Part shown: positions 43,936-53,389 of the stretch, piece after piece | Numbering within the stretch: the first letter of the stretch is position 1 | Layout of the letters: each line of letters opens with the position of its first letter | DNA from: an uncultured Bacteroidota bacterium | GTDB lineage: Bacteria; Bacteroidota; Bacteroidia; Flavobacteriales; Flavobacteriaceae | DNA: 64,000 bases | Assembly (NCBI GenBank): GCA_902526165.1 | Contig: CABZKA010000001.1 | Location: 1 to 64,000, forward strand | Direction of reading: 5' to 3' | Program-made: the position numbers and the translations under genes | Notes under the pieces: model-generated | Databases searched by the model: none | Seen by the model: only the letters and a program-made list of their open reading frames with translations | Told to the model about the DNA's origin: nothing

Positions 43936-45840
43936 ATGTGTGGAATTTGTGGTTTTATTGATTTTAAATTTAATAGTGGTATTCAGATTCTAGAAGAAAT
44001 GGTTTCTGCTCAAAATCACAGAGGTCCAGATGATAACGGCTCTCTTATATTTAAAAAAGAAAATTTTGTTGTCGGGCTTGGACATACAAGACTATCAATT
44101 TTAGACCTTACAAAGCTTGGTAAACAACCCATGAAATTTGAAAACCTTTCTATCGTTTATAATGGAGAGATATATAATTTCAAAGAAATAAAAAAAGAAT
44201 TGGTTTTACTAGGACACAGCTTTTTTTCAGATTCAGATACAGAGGTTATTCTTCATTCTTTTAAAGAATGGGGTATTAAATGTGTTGAAAAATTTATTGG
44301 AATGTTTGTTTTTTTAATTTTTGACCGTTTAAACAATAAAATAACTGTTTTTAGGGATAGAGCTGGAGTAAAACCATTTTATTATTATTGGAATCAAGAT
44401 TTATTTTTATTTTCATCTGAACTAAAGACTTTTCATAAACATCCAAAGTTTTTAAAGAAGGTTGACATTTCTTCGGTGCACCAATATATGGATTTTGGAT
44501 ATATTCCTGCTCCTTATTGTATTTTCCAAGGTTGCAAAAAATTGGAATCTGGTCACATATTGACATTCGATTTAAAAACCAAAGTAATAGAACTAACCAA
44601 ATATTGGGATGTCACCAGTTTTTATAAAATGGATAAACTTAAAATTACGTATAAAGAAGCCAAACTACAATTAGAAAAATTATTAAAATCATCATTTGAG
44701 TACAGAATGGTTTCTGATGTCCCTGTTGGTGTCTTTTTAAGTGGGGGCTTCGACTCAACCGCGGTTACTGCAGTGCTACAAAATGGCAGGTCTGATAAAC
44801 TAAAAACTTATACTATAGGGTTTCAGAAAGGAAAAGATGATAATTCATTTTATAATGAAGCTCCCTTTGCAAAAGCAATTGCTAATCATTTGGGTACTGA
44901 TCACAAAGAATATTATTGTTCTGAAAAACAGGCTCAAAAAATAATTCCTGAACTTCCTCATTTTTATGATGAACCATTTGGGGATAGTTCAGCAATACCA
45001 ACGACTTTAGTAAGTAGAATAGCCAAAGAAGATGTAACGGTGGTATTATCAGCTGATGGTGGTGATGAGATATTTGGAGGATATTCTATTTATACAACTT
45101 TTTTAAAAAATCTAGCGATAATAAATACTGTACCTAATATTTGTAAAAAACCATTAAGTAAGCTTTTAAAATTGGTTCAGTATTTTATTCCAGTCCAAAA
45201 AAATAATTTAAAGAATAAAATTAATGTTTTTTCTTACTTGTTAAGTTTAAATAAAAATAAGCTTCATCAAGAACTTTTTAAAAAGTATTTTAAACTAAAT
45301 AGTTCTATAAAAAAAAATCTATTTGTTAATAATGCAGAAACAAGAACAACAAAATTTGATTGTGATTTTAGTGACTTTAAAAAAGACTTATCGATTCCTA
45401 TGTGTATAGATTATTCTATGTATCTGGAAGATGATATTTTAACTAAAGTGGATAGAGCAACAATGTCAACTTCAATTGAAGGTAGAGAGCCGTTTTTAGA
45501 TCATAGGATAATCGAATTTGTTGCACGATTACCTATTAGTTTTAAATATGGAGTAACCCAAAAAAAAATTTTGAAAGATATAGTATATAAATATGTTCCA
45601 AAAGAATTGATGGATAGACCCAAATCAGGTTTTTCAATTCCAATTAATTATTGGTTAAAAAATGATTTAAAATACTTAATTGATCAAAATTTAGATTTAA
45701 AATCAATTAAAAAATCAAAAATTTTTAAACCCTTAAAAGTTGAAAATTTAAAGAAAAGTTTTTTTAAGGGAGATTTAGATAATTCAGATGTTATATGGAA
45801 ATTATTACAATTTCAAATGTGGTTTAAAAAATGGATGTAA
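43936..45840 (+). CDS. asnB: Glutamine-dependent asparagine synthase family amidotransferase
   Basis: 634 residues. N-terminal class II glutaminase with the nucleophile right after the start (MCGICGFIDF) and HRGPDDNG, GHTRLSILDL; C-terminal synthase with the PP-loop GVFLSGGFDSTAVTA and YLEDDILTKVDRATMSTSIE. Such genes are standard in Wzy-type loci, where they may amidate uronic acids or other glycan carboxylates rather than make free asparagine. The presence of UDP-GalA and UDP-HexNAcA routes nearby fits that role; true asparagine synthesis is also possible. Confidence 0.87.
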   Translation: MCGICGFIDFKFNSGIQILEEMVSAQNHRGPDDNGSLIFKKENFVVGLGHTRLSILDLTKLGKQPMKFENLSIVYNGEIYNFKEIKKELVLLGHSFFSDSDTEVILHSFKEWGIKCVEKFIGMFVFLIFDRLNNKITVFRDRAGVKPFYYYWNQDLFLFSSELKTFHKHPKFLKKVDISSVHQYMDFGYIPAPYCIFQGCKKLESGHILTFDLKTKVIELTKYWDVTSFYKMDKLKITYKEAKLQLEKLLKSSFEYRMVSDVPVGVFLSGGFDSTAVTAVLQNGRSDKLKTYTIGFQKGKDDNSFYNEAPFAKAIANHLGTDHKEYYCSEKQAQKIIPELPHFYDEPFGDSSAIPTTLVSRIAKEDVTVVLSADGGDEIFGGYSIYTTFLKNLAIINTVPNICKKPLSKLLKLVQYFIPVQKNNLKNKINVFSYLLSLNKNKLHQELFKKYFKLNSSIKKNLFVNNAETRTTKFDCDFSDFKKDLSIPMCIDYSMYLEDDILTKVDRATMSTSIEGREPFLDHRIIEFVARLPISFKYGVTQKKILKDIVYKYVPKELMDRPKSGFSIPINYWLKNDLKYLIDQNLDLKSIKKSKIFKPLKVENLKKSFFKGDLDNSDVIWKLLQFQMWFKKWM

Positions 45841-45849
45841 TTATATAAC

Positions 45850-46992
45850 ATGCTTTCCAGAATTAGATTACAATCTACGGCTGTTTATTTGTTTGTTTTT
45901 TCAATTAATTTTGAGACAATTAAAATATTTGAAATAGATTTTTTAATTACAAAAGTCACATTCTTATATCTTTTTTTTACTTGCTTAATTACAGAATTAA
46001 AATTATTCAATCTTAAACCTACATTAAATATTTTTTTTCCATTAATAGTTTATTTCATACTGTTGACTGCTATAGGTTACAATAATATTAATGTATATAG
46101 TGATAACTATTTTGACTTAGCCTTTTTACTAAATCTAATTTCATTTTTATTACTTGTAAATATTTTTAAAAAAGATCCTTTACTGGCTGATAAATCAATG
46201 ATTATATACACTTACAGTACAGTATTTATATGTTTATTAGCTTTATTGGATATTGGAACCACTGTTAGTTTTGAAAGATTAACCATGTTTGGTATGAATT
46301 CAAACTATTTGGGGTTTTCATGTGCAATAGGAATTTTAGTACTTGTAAATAAATTAAATGGTTTAAATTTTCTTGTCAAAGCCATTTATTTATTTTTTAT
46401 TGTTTGTTTATTTTCAACACTGATATTAACAGCATCAAGAACTGGTTTATTTTTTTTAATTGCAGGATTCGGTGCTTTTTTGTTTTTTAGTAAACTTTCT
46501 CTCCAAAATAAAATAATTTCAAGGCTTCTCTCAATTGTATTTATATTACCCATTCTTTTAATAGCGATAAATGACACATTACTTTATTCAAGATCATTAA
46601 ATACATTGAATTTTGCAGATCTTTCTGCGCGTGATTTTATTTGGCTTAAAACTTTTGAAATAATATCCTCCAGCCCAATTATAGGAGTAGGTAAGACAGG
46701 TTATGCGGCTAATATTTTAGAGTTTTTTGATTTGGTTTTAAGCACACATAATGTGTTTATTGAAGTTTTAGTTTACACAGGAATAGTTGGTTTTATTTTC
46801 TTCATGACTTTCTTTTTTAGAATATCAAAGATCGTTTTTAAAAAAAATATCAGTACAAATTCTATCATATTTTTCATTGGTTTATTTGTTCTAATGATGA
46901 GCTCTCAAATCTTTGAACCTAAATTACCTTGGATTTTATTTTCTTACATCGTCTCTGATGGTATTTTGAGTAATAAAAAATCTTACAACTAA
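45850..46992 (+). CDS. wzy: Wzy-type O-antigen/EPS polymerase
   Basis: 380 residues, about ten hydrophobic segments. The Wzy_C-like periplasmic region contains TASRTGLFFLIAGFGAFLF and, 100 residues later, STHNVFIEVLVYTGIVGFIFF, typical landmarks of polysaccharide polymerases/O-antigen ligases. A polymerase is preferred because the locus already has a flippase and Wza/Wzc, and a single candidate exists. It links repeat units at the periplasmic face. Confidence 0.8.
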   Translation: MLSRIRLQSTAVYLFVFSINFETIKIFEIDFLITKVTFLYLFFTCLITELKLFNLKPTLNIFFPLIVYFILLTAIGYNNINVYSDNYFDLAFLLNLISFLLLVNIFKKDPLLADKSMIIYTYSTVFICLLALLDIGTTVSFERLTMFGMNSNYLGFSCAIGILVLVNKLNGLNFLVKAIYLFFIVCLFSTLILTASRTGLFFLIAGFGAFLFFSKLSLQNKIISRLLSIVFILPILLIAINDTLLYSRSLNTLNFADLSARDFIWLKTFEIISSSPIIGVGKTGYAANILEFFDLVLSTHNVFIEVLVYTGIVGFIFFMTFFFRISKIVFKKNISTNSIIFFIGLFVLMMSSQIFEPKLPWILFSYIVSDGILSNKKSYN

Positions 46993-46993
46993 A

Positions 46994-48064
46994 ATGAAAA
47001 TTTTATTTCTAAATGAGTCCTTAAGGCCAGGTGGAAAAGAAAGAAGACTCTCCTCCCTGATTATGCATCTTTGTAACAATAATGATGTACAGGTTGAATT
47101 AATTTTATTTATTCAAGAAATTCATTACGAGTTACCAAAATCAACTAATTTTAAAATTCATTTTGTTAAAAGAAAAAGAAAAAAAGATTTTTCTGCTATT
47201 TTAAAGATTTATAAAATAGCAAGTAAATTTAAACCACACCTAGTAAACCCATGGGGTGTAATGCCAGCCTTTTATTCAATACTATTAAAATATATTTTTA
47301 AAATACCTTTGATCAATAGTCAAATTGTAGGAGCTCCAATCAAAGTTTCATTTGGATGGCATAATATTACACTTTTTTTTTCAGACTTAATAATAGCAAA
47401 TAGTCAGGCAGGTTTGAAAGCCTATAATGTAAATTCCAAAAATAGAATGGTAATTTACAATGGTTTTAATTTTAAAAGATTGGATAATTTAACTAACTCT
47501 AATTTTATAAGAGAAAAATATAATCTGTCCAATTATTTTATAATTGGTATGGTTGCATCCTTTTCAACTTCCAAAGATTATGATACCTTCCTTAAGTCTG
47601 CTGAATTAATATTATCTAAATATAATAACATAAAGTTTATATGTATAGGAGATGGTGATAAATCAAAATATAAAAATAACGTCAAGAATGATTTTCATGA
47701 AAAAATTATTTTTCTTGATGTTATTAAAGAAATAGAATCATTAATAAATATTTTTGATATTGGAGTTCTTAGTACGTTCAGCGAGGGAATTTCTAACTCA
47801 ATAATGGAATATATGGCTTTAGGAAAACCAGTAATTGCAACAGATGCAGGTGGAACCTCTGAACTGATCAACGACTCAGAGAGTGGTTTTTTAATCAAAC
47901 AAAAGAATCCAAAAATATTAGCAGAAAAAATAGAAACTTTATACAAAAATCAAAAACTTCGGTCTAAGATGGGTAGAAATGGTATTGAAATAATAAAGAA
48001 TAAGTTTCGCTTTGATTTGATGTATAATTCCTATTACAATATTTTTAAACTCTATTGTAATTAA
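46994..48064 (+). CDS. GT4-family glycosyltransferase
   Basis: 356 residues, GT-B fold. N-terminus MKILFLNESLRPGGKERRLSS with the glycine loop; C-terminal NDP-sugar site with STFSEGISNSIMEYMALGKPVIATD (EX7E motif) and GGTSELI. No membrane anchor. Acts in the cytosol on lipid-linked intermediates. Starts 1 base after the polymerase stop. Confidence 0.88.
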   Translation: MKILFLNESLRPGGKERRLSSLIMHLCNNNDVQVELILFIQEIHYELPKSTNFKIHFVKRKRKKDFSAILKIYKIASKFKPHLVNPWGVMPAFYSILLKYIFKIPLINSQIVGAPIKVSFGWHNITLFFSDLIIANSQAGLKAYNVNSKNRMVIYNGFNFKRLDNLTNSNFIREKYNLSNYFIIGMVASFSTSKDYDTFLKSAELILSKYNNIKFICIGDGDKSKYKNNVKNDFHEKIIFLDVIKEIESLINIFDIGVLSTFSEGISNSIMEYMALGKPVIATDAGGTSELINDSESGFLIKQKNPKILAEKIETLYKNQKLRSKMGRNGIEIIKNKFRFDLMYNSYYNIFKLYCN

Positions 48065-48134
48065 ATCTATAAAGTATTATATGTGGCATCTCAGGGATTT
48101 TTTATTTTTCAATTGCTAATTCTAAAAGAATTTT

Positions 48135-49097
48135 ATGAACAAGATTAGAGTCTTACATATTACAAACAATTTTCCAACCAAAAGATTTCCAATTTTTGGA
48201 ATCTTTGTTAAGGAACAAATTAATTCACTCGCGAGTATAGATTTAGAAAATGATGTTTATTTTATTAACGGCAGAGAAAATGGTAGAAGTGCTTATTTAA
48301 ATGCAATTAAAGTTTTAAGAAAAAAAATAAATAATTCAAACTATGATATTATACACTGTCATCATTCTTTCAGTGCTTTAGTTCTTTTTCTTACATTCAA
48401 TTTTAAATCTGTAAAAAAAATAGTTTCCTACCAAAATCCACCAAAACGCGAAGGTGGTTGGTGGCTTTTTTATTTAATTTACTTTTTTTTCAATGGAGTA
48501 ATTTTAAAAAGTAATATTAAATCATTAAAAAAATTAAAAAAGGTTTATTATCTCCCTAATGGTGTAAATACAAACTTTTTTAAACCCATAAATGTTAAAC
48601 AAAGTTTATTTAAAACAGGACTAAAATCAAATAAAAAATATATTTTATTCATGGACTCTTATAAAAGAAGATTTCAAAAAAGATTAGATAGATTTAGAAA
48701 TACAATTGAGATATTAACCAAAAATGGTAACCCCTATAATATTGAACCTTTAATTTTAACAAATACTAACAGATCTTTAATACCTTTTTATATGAATTCA
48801 TCAAAATTACATCTGTTGACTTCTGATTTTGAGGGCTCTCCCAATTCAGTAAAGGAATGCTTGTCATGTAATATACCAGTTGTATCCTGTCCAGTTGGAA
48901 ATATAAATGATTTAATTGGAGATATTAAAGGTTGCTACATATCAAAATCTTTTGATTCTGAAGAACTGGCTAACTTGGTAATAAAATGTTTATCAGTAAA
49001 GAGTTTTAGAGGAAGAAAAAAACTTCTATCAAAAAAACTTGACATGAATTCAGTAGCTTTAAAACTTAAAGAGATTTATAAATCAATTTTAAAATAA
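48135..49097 (+). CDS. GT4-like glycosyltransferase, somewhat divergent
   Basis: 320 residues. GT-B fold: RVLHITNNFPTKRFPIFGIFVKEQ, then a donor domain with TSDFEGSPNSVKECLSCNIPVV (EX7E) and CPVGNINDLI. The 70-base gap before it, with a small hairpin AATTCT-AAA-AGAATT close to the ATG, is one of the larger ones in the plus-strand run; no promoter is clear. Overlaps the next gene's start by 1 base. Confidence 0.82.
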   Translation: MNKIRVLHITNNFPTKRFPIFGIFVKEQINSLASIDLENDVYFINGRENGRSAYLNAIKVLRKKINNSNYDIIHCHHSFSALVLFLTFNFKSVKKIVSYQNPPKREGGWWLFYLIYFFFNGVILKSNIKSLKKLKKVYYLPNGVNTNFFKPINVKQSLFKTGLKSNKKYILFMDSYKRRFQKRLDRFRNTIEILTKNGNPYNIEPLILTNTNRSLIPFYMNSSKLHLLTSDFEGSPNSVKECLSCNIPVVSCPVGNINDLIGDIKGCYISKSFDSEELANLVIKCLSVKSFRGRKKLLSKKLDMNSVALKLKEIYKSILK

Positions 49098-49576
49098 TGA
49101 AAAATAAAAAAAATAAAAGCTTTAGAGTAAAACTAATTTTTGCAACAATTTTAAGAAAATTTAGAATCTTTAAATTAAAGTTATTTGGTTATGATGTTCA
49201 ATATTCTACTATAATCGAAGGATCTGTTATTCTAGATAAACTTTATCCAGAAGGTATTCATATTGGAGCAAATACACTTATTGGAAATGGGGCAGTTATT
49301 TTAAGCCACGATCATTGTAAGAGAGTTGGTAATAATCAACCATATTTAACGGATACTTATATAGGAAAAAATTGCTTTATAGCAATAAATTCAATTATTT
49401 TGCCAGGTGTTAAGATAGGTGATTCTGTAGTAGTTGGTGCTGGATCAGTAGTTACTAAAGATATTCCCTCTAATTCAGTTGTTGCAGGTAATCCAGCTAG
49501 AATTATAAGAAAAGATATTGTTATGAATGATTTTGCAGCATTGGAAAATTGGAGCCTGGAAAAGGGTTGGTTTTAA
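49097..49576 (+). CDS. Hexapeptide-repeat O-acetyltransferase
   Basis: 159 residues of left-handed beta-helix: GIHIGANTLIGNGAVILSH, YIGKNCFIAINSIILPGVKI and DSVVVGAGSVVTKDIPSNSV, closing with AGNPARIIRKD. His in ILSHDHCK may be the catalytic base as in maltose/serine acetyltransferase relatives. Likely O-acetylates a sugar of the glycan using acetyl-CoA; exact acceptor unknown. Confidence 0.82.
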   Translation: MKNKKNKSFRVKLIFATILRKFRIFKLKLFGYDVQYSTIIEGSVILDKLYPEGIHIGANTLIGNGAVILSHDHCKRVGNNQPYLTDTYIGKNCFIAINSIILPGVKIGDSVVVGAGSVVTKDIPSNSVVAGNPARIIRKDIVMNDFAALENWSLEKGWF

Positions 49577-49582
49577 ATTAAG

Positions 49583-50482
49583 ATGAAAAAAAGAATATAT
49601 ATTTCTGGTTGCGGGGGAATGCTAGGGGAGGCATTTTATAAAATTTTTAGTACAGAATACGATATTAAATGTACTGATATAGATTTAAATGAAAGTTGGT
49701 TATCATTTCTAGACTTTAGAGATCGAGTTTCATACCTTAAAGATGTAGAGGATTTTAATCCAGATTTCCTCTTCCACTTAGGTGCTTACACAAATCTAGA
49801 ATTTTGTGAAAAAAACCCCGACGACACATATTTGACTAATACATTATCTGTAGAAAACGCAGTTTTTATTTCAAATAATTTAAATATTCCACTACTATAT
49901 ATAAGCACTGCAGGTATTTTTGATGGAAAAAAAGAATTGTACGATGATTGGGATATTCCAAATCCACTTGGTGTTTATGCTCGTTCAAAATATATGGGAG
50001 AAAGATACGTTTGTGAAAACGCGAATCGTTTTATAGTATGTAGAGCAGGTTGGATGATGGGAGCAGGTCCAAAAAAAGACAAAAAGTTCATAAATAAGCT
50101 AATGAAGCAGCTTAAAGACGGCAAAAGAGAGTTGTTTATTGTAAATGACAAAGATGGTACACCGACTTACACGCATGACTTTGCTTTGACAGTAAAAGAA
50201 CTTATTGAAAATGAATATTGGGGTCTTTACAACTGTGTATGTTCTGGACAAACAAGTAGGTTGGAGGTTGCCCAGGAACTTGTTAAGTTGTTAAATAAGC
50301 AAGACGATGTTAAAATTTTAGCTGTCGATTCAAGTCATTTCAAAGATATATATTTTGCTGAAAGACCACCATCAGAACGCTTATTAACAAAAAAACTTGA
50401 CTATAGAAAAGTAAATAAAATGAGGGATTGGCGGATATCTCTCAAAGATTATTTAGATAATTATTATAAAAATTATCTTTAA
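49583..50482 (+). CDS. RmlD-like NAD(P)-dependent sugar reductase
   Basis: 299 residues, SDR: ISGCGGMLGEAFYKIF, LGAYTNLEFCEKNPDD, STAGIFDGKKELYDDWD, YARSKYMGERYV (YxxxK) and CRAGWMMGAGPKKD. Resembles rfbD but diverges from the RfbD at 30316, and dTDP-rhamnose synthesis is already complete there; the substrate is therefore probably another 4-keto sugar nucleotide. No gap to the next gene. Confidence 0.72.
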   Translation: MKKRIYISGCGGMLGEAFYKIFSTEYDIKCTDIDLNESWLSFLDFRDRVSYLKDVEDFNPDFLFHLGAYTNLEFCEKNPDDTYLTNTLSVENAVFISNNLNIPLLYISTAGIFDGKKELYDDWDIPNPLGVYARSKYMGERYVCENANRFIVCRAGWMMGAGPKKDKKFINKLMKQLKDGKRELFIVNDKDGTPTYTHDFALTVKELIENEYWGLYNCVCSGQTSRLEVAQELVKLLNKQDDVKILAVDSSHFKDIYFAERPPSERLLTKKLDYRKVNKMRDWRISLKDYLDNYYKNYL

Positions 50483-51586
50483 TTGAAAACTAAAGTTGCA
50501 ATAATCGGCACCAATGGTATTCCTGCAAAATACGGTGGATTTGAGACCCTTGCCGAATTTCTTGCTAAAAATCTTAACAAAGAATTTGATATTAGTGTTT
50601 ATTGCTCTAAAAAGGAAAATGAGGATAAAATAAATACTTACCTAAATTCTAAATTAATTTATCTGCCATTTAAAGCTAATGGATGGCAATCTATTCTTTA
50701 TGATGCTTTCAGTATAATTCATGCATTTCTGCATTCGGAGGTTTTGCTAATCCTTGGTTTTTCAGGTGTTTTTGCATTCCCCCTTAAAATCTTTTTTAAA
50801 AAAAAGAAAATAATATTTAATATAGGAGGAATTGAGTGGAAAAAAGTCAGGGGCAGTAAAATTTTTGGAATATTTGAAATTACTGCAAAAAAAATATTTG
50901 AAAAAATCTGTATTCATTTTTCTGATATAGTAGTAACAGATAACAAGGTACTGTGGGATTATGTTTATGAAAAATATAATATTCAAAGCAAATTAATCGA
51001 ATATGGTGGTGACCATGCTATAAAAATGCCTGTTACAAATGAACTTAAGAATAAATATTCTTTCCTCAATAACCACTATGATATCTCAATTTCAAGATCT
51101 CAAGAAGATATGAATATTCATTTACTTATTGAGGCATACAAACGAATTCCAAATAGAAACTTAGTAATTATCTCAAATTGGAATTCATCAAATTACGGTA
51201 AAAAATTGATTAAGGATAATCAAGGAAAACATAGTAATATTTTTTTTCAGGATGCAATTTATGAATTAGACATATTGAACGCAATTAGAAGTAATGGTAA
51301 AATATATTATCATACTCACTCACTCTGTGGGACAGCCCCATCGTTAACTGAGGCAATGAATTTAGGGTTGCCAATTTTATGTTATGATTTGGATACTAAT
51401 CGGTCAACAACAGAGGAAAAATCTTTTTATTTTAAAGATTCTGATTCACTAATTAATATAGTTACTAATTTAACTGAGATGGAACTAAAGGTACTATCAA
51501 AAAACATGCTTAGTGTAGCAAGTAAAAGATATACCTGGAAGCGAATAACGAAACTTTATAAGAAATGTGTCCAAAACTTAATATAA
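50483..51586 (+). CDS. DUF1972/GT4 rhamnosyltransferase-like glycosyltransferase
   Basis: 367 residues from a TTG start. The N-terminus KVAIIGTNGIPAKYGGFETLAEFL is the DUF1972 signature found in putative rhamnosyltransferases; the C-terminal half carries a GT4 donor site (GTAPSLTEAMNLGLPILCYD). With a full dTDP-L-rhamnose pathway upstream, transfer of rhamnose is the simplest guess. Its stop is 4 bases from the next gene. Confidence 0.82.
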   Translation: MKTKVAIIGTNGIPAKYGGFETLAEFLAKNLNKEFDISVYCSKKENEDKINTYLNSKLIYLPFKANGWQSILYDAFSIIHAFLHSEVLLILGFSGVFAFPLKIFFKKKKIIFNIGGIEWKKVRGSKIFGIFEITAKKIFEKICIHFSDIVVTDNKVLWDYVYEKYNIQSKLIEYGGDHAIKMPVTNELKNKYSFLNNHYDISISRSQEDMNIHLLIEAYKRIPNRNLVIISNWNSSNYGKKLIKDNQGKHSNIFFQDAIYELDILNAIRSNGKIYYHTHSLCGTAPSLTEAMNLGLPILCYDLDTNRSTTEEKSFYFKDSDSLINIVTNLTEMELKVLSKNMLSVASKRYTWKRITKLYKKCVQNLI

Positions 51587-51590
51587 ATTT

Positions 51591-52547
51591 ATGAGAATTT
51601 TAATTTACGGTTTTGGCAGAATGGGTTTAACTCATTTTACTATCCTAAACTCAATTAATGAAAATTTAAAATTTACTATTATTGAGCCAAATAGATTTTT
51701 GCTATCAATTTTAAATAAAAATTTTCCAAATGTAAATTTTTTAAAAGATGATTCTTCGTTGAAGGAACCATATGACATAAGTTTAATTACAGCCCCTCCT
51801 TTTGCTCACTTGAAATTGCTCAAGAAATGCTTAAAAAGAGGCGATAAAAAAGTATTTATTGAAAAACCTTTTGGTGGATATACAAATATTTATGATGATT
51901 ATTTAAACCAAACAAAAAATTTATATGTTGGTTATGTATTGAGATTTAATCCGTGTATTCAATGGATTAAAAATAAAATATCTAAAAAAAATATTTTCTC
52001 AGTTAAAGGTCAATTTCTAAGCAGTACTTTGAACAAAAGACCTGTGGGGTGGAGAAATGGACCTTTTTCCGGAGTTTTAAATGAAGTAGGCTCACATGTT
52101 ATCGATTTAATTCAATACATAACAGAGTGTAAAAGTATGGAAGTTAATCACTGCAAAATACAGTCAGTTATCTCTGATGTAGATGATATTTTAGATGCTG
52201 AGCTAATTTCTAATGATGGAGTTAATATTAGTTTACATTTTAATTGGGTAAAAAAAAATATTAGAAAACCTGTTTTTAAGTTAGAGATTGTTATGAAAGA
52301 TGGTTTAAAATATTTAATTGATCAACAAGAAATAGTAATAAGGAACAATAAAGAAGAAAAAAGTGATAAAATTTCAGTAACAGACATTGCTGAAACAGTT
52401 CCATTTTATTTACGAGGTATTGATTTCAGTAAGCAAATGGAGGATCTTTTAAATGATTGTTCAACAATAGCTAGTGTAGAAGATGGATTGCAGGTTAATA
52501 AAGTAATTAATAAAATAATGTTACATGAAGGTAATTTTAGGAGATAA
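51591..52547 (+). CDS. Gfo/Idh/MocA-family NAD(P)-dependent oxidoreductase
   Basis: 318 residues. N-terminal Rossmann fold ILIYGFGRMGLTHFTIL and the family motif VFIEKPFGGYTNIYD; residues about 125-318 are the alpha/beta substrate domain (VGYVLRFNPCIQWI; NEVGSHVIDLIQYI with the conserved His-Asp pair). Relatives such as WbpB oxidise C3 of UDP-HexNAcA; others reduce keto sugars. It overlaps the unrecognised gene downstream by 23 bases, suggesting both work on one substrate. Confidence 0.82.
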   Translation: MRILIYGFGRMGLTHFTILNSINENLKFTIIEPNRFLLSILNKNFPNVNFLKDDSSLKEPYDISLITAPPFAHLKLLKKCLKRGDKKVFIEKPFGGYTNIYDDYLNQTKNLYVGYVLRFNPCIQWIKNKISKKNIFSVKGQFLSSTLNKRPVGWRNGPFSGVLNEVGSHVIDLIQYITECKSMEVNHCKIQSVISDVDDILDAELISNDGVNISLHFNWVKKNIRKPVFKLEIVMKDGLKYLIDQQEIVIRNNKEEKSDKISVTDIAETVPFYLRGIDFSKQMEDLLNDCSTIASVEDGLQVNKVINKIMLHEGNFRR

Positions 52548-53367
52548 TCAGTTTTTCGGAGTAAATCATTTTAATTTAAAAAAGGGCGAAAAGATGAAAC
52601 TTAAATTTGACTCAGTAAAAAAAATTGAAGTTTTTATTAATGACTCCTTAAATATTGGTTTAGATGGATTTATGATTAATTCAAATAATACTGGATATGA
52701 ATTGATCTCTCAAACTGATTTTAAAAAAAATAAAGAGATTCACTACAGTATTCCATATCCACACAAGTATGCTAACATGGTTAATGAAAAAGGTATGTTA
52801 AGTATGTTAAATTACATCATCAAAAATACATATTTCATTAAAAACATTTTAATTGGAATAAAATTGATTTTTACAAGAAATGTTAAATACCTCATTCCTC
52901 TTGTCTTAGATGTTGAGGTTCCATCAAATTTAAAAAAAGGAAGTTATATATATATGCAAAATGTTGTTACTGATTTACTAGTTGGTATGGGGAAGGGTGA
53001 TTTAATTATAGATTTTATAAATACTGTTACTAAATTAGGATATAAGCCTGGACTGATTACTCTCAATCCAGTTAAGTTAAATGAAATTTTAACTGTCAAT
53101 GATAAAATCTTAAAAGTTAAAGAATTGATTGTTTGTTTTAACATAAATAAACAAGGCTTTAATACTTTCCCCTCCAAAAAAGCCGTTGAAAATTTTATAA
53201 ATTCTAAACCGAGATATAAGACCATGGGTATGAGTGTATTTGCCAGTGGGGCGGCTGGAATTTCTGAATCAATTAAATACCTAAAAAAATTAAAATTAGA
53301 TTATGTTGTATTTGGAACCTCTAAATTAAAAAATGTAAAATCTAACTTTGAATTATTAAAAAAGTGA
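52525..53367 (+). CDS. Unrecognised conserved-looking protein, possible TIM-barrel enzyme
   Basis: 280 residues I cannot assign. It opens with MKVILGDNQFFGVNHFNL and carries well-ordered blocks that look like beta-alpha units: LNIGLDGFMINSNNTGY, IHYSIPYPHKYANMVNEKG, DVEVPSNLKKGSYIYMQN, GYKPGLITLNPVKL, ELIVCFNINKQGFNTFPS, TMGMSVFASGAAGISESI and LDYVVFGTSKLKNVK. The repeated pattern of short hydrophobic strands followed by helices, with a late phosphate-like loop (FASGAAG), suggests an aldolase-like barrel. No signal or membrane segment. Starts inside the Gfo/Idh/MocA gene, so it is probably a partner in the same sugar step. Confidence 0.6.
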   Translation: MKVILGDNQFFGVNHFNLKKGEKMKLKFDSVKKIEVFINDSLNIGLDGFMINSNNTGYELISQTDFKKNKEIHYSIPYPHKYANMVNEKGMLSMLNYIIKNTYFIKNILIGIKLIFTRNVKYLIPLVLDVEVPSNLKKGSYIYMQNVVTDLLVGMGKGDLIIDFINTVTKLGYKPGLITLNPVKLNEILTVNDKILKVKELIVCFNINKQGFNTFPSKKAVENFINSKPRYKTMGMSVFASGAAGISESIKYLKKLKLDYVVFGTSKLKNVKSNFELLKK

Positions 53368-53389
53368 TTTTAAAATTATATATACTCAA

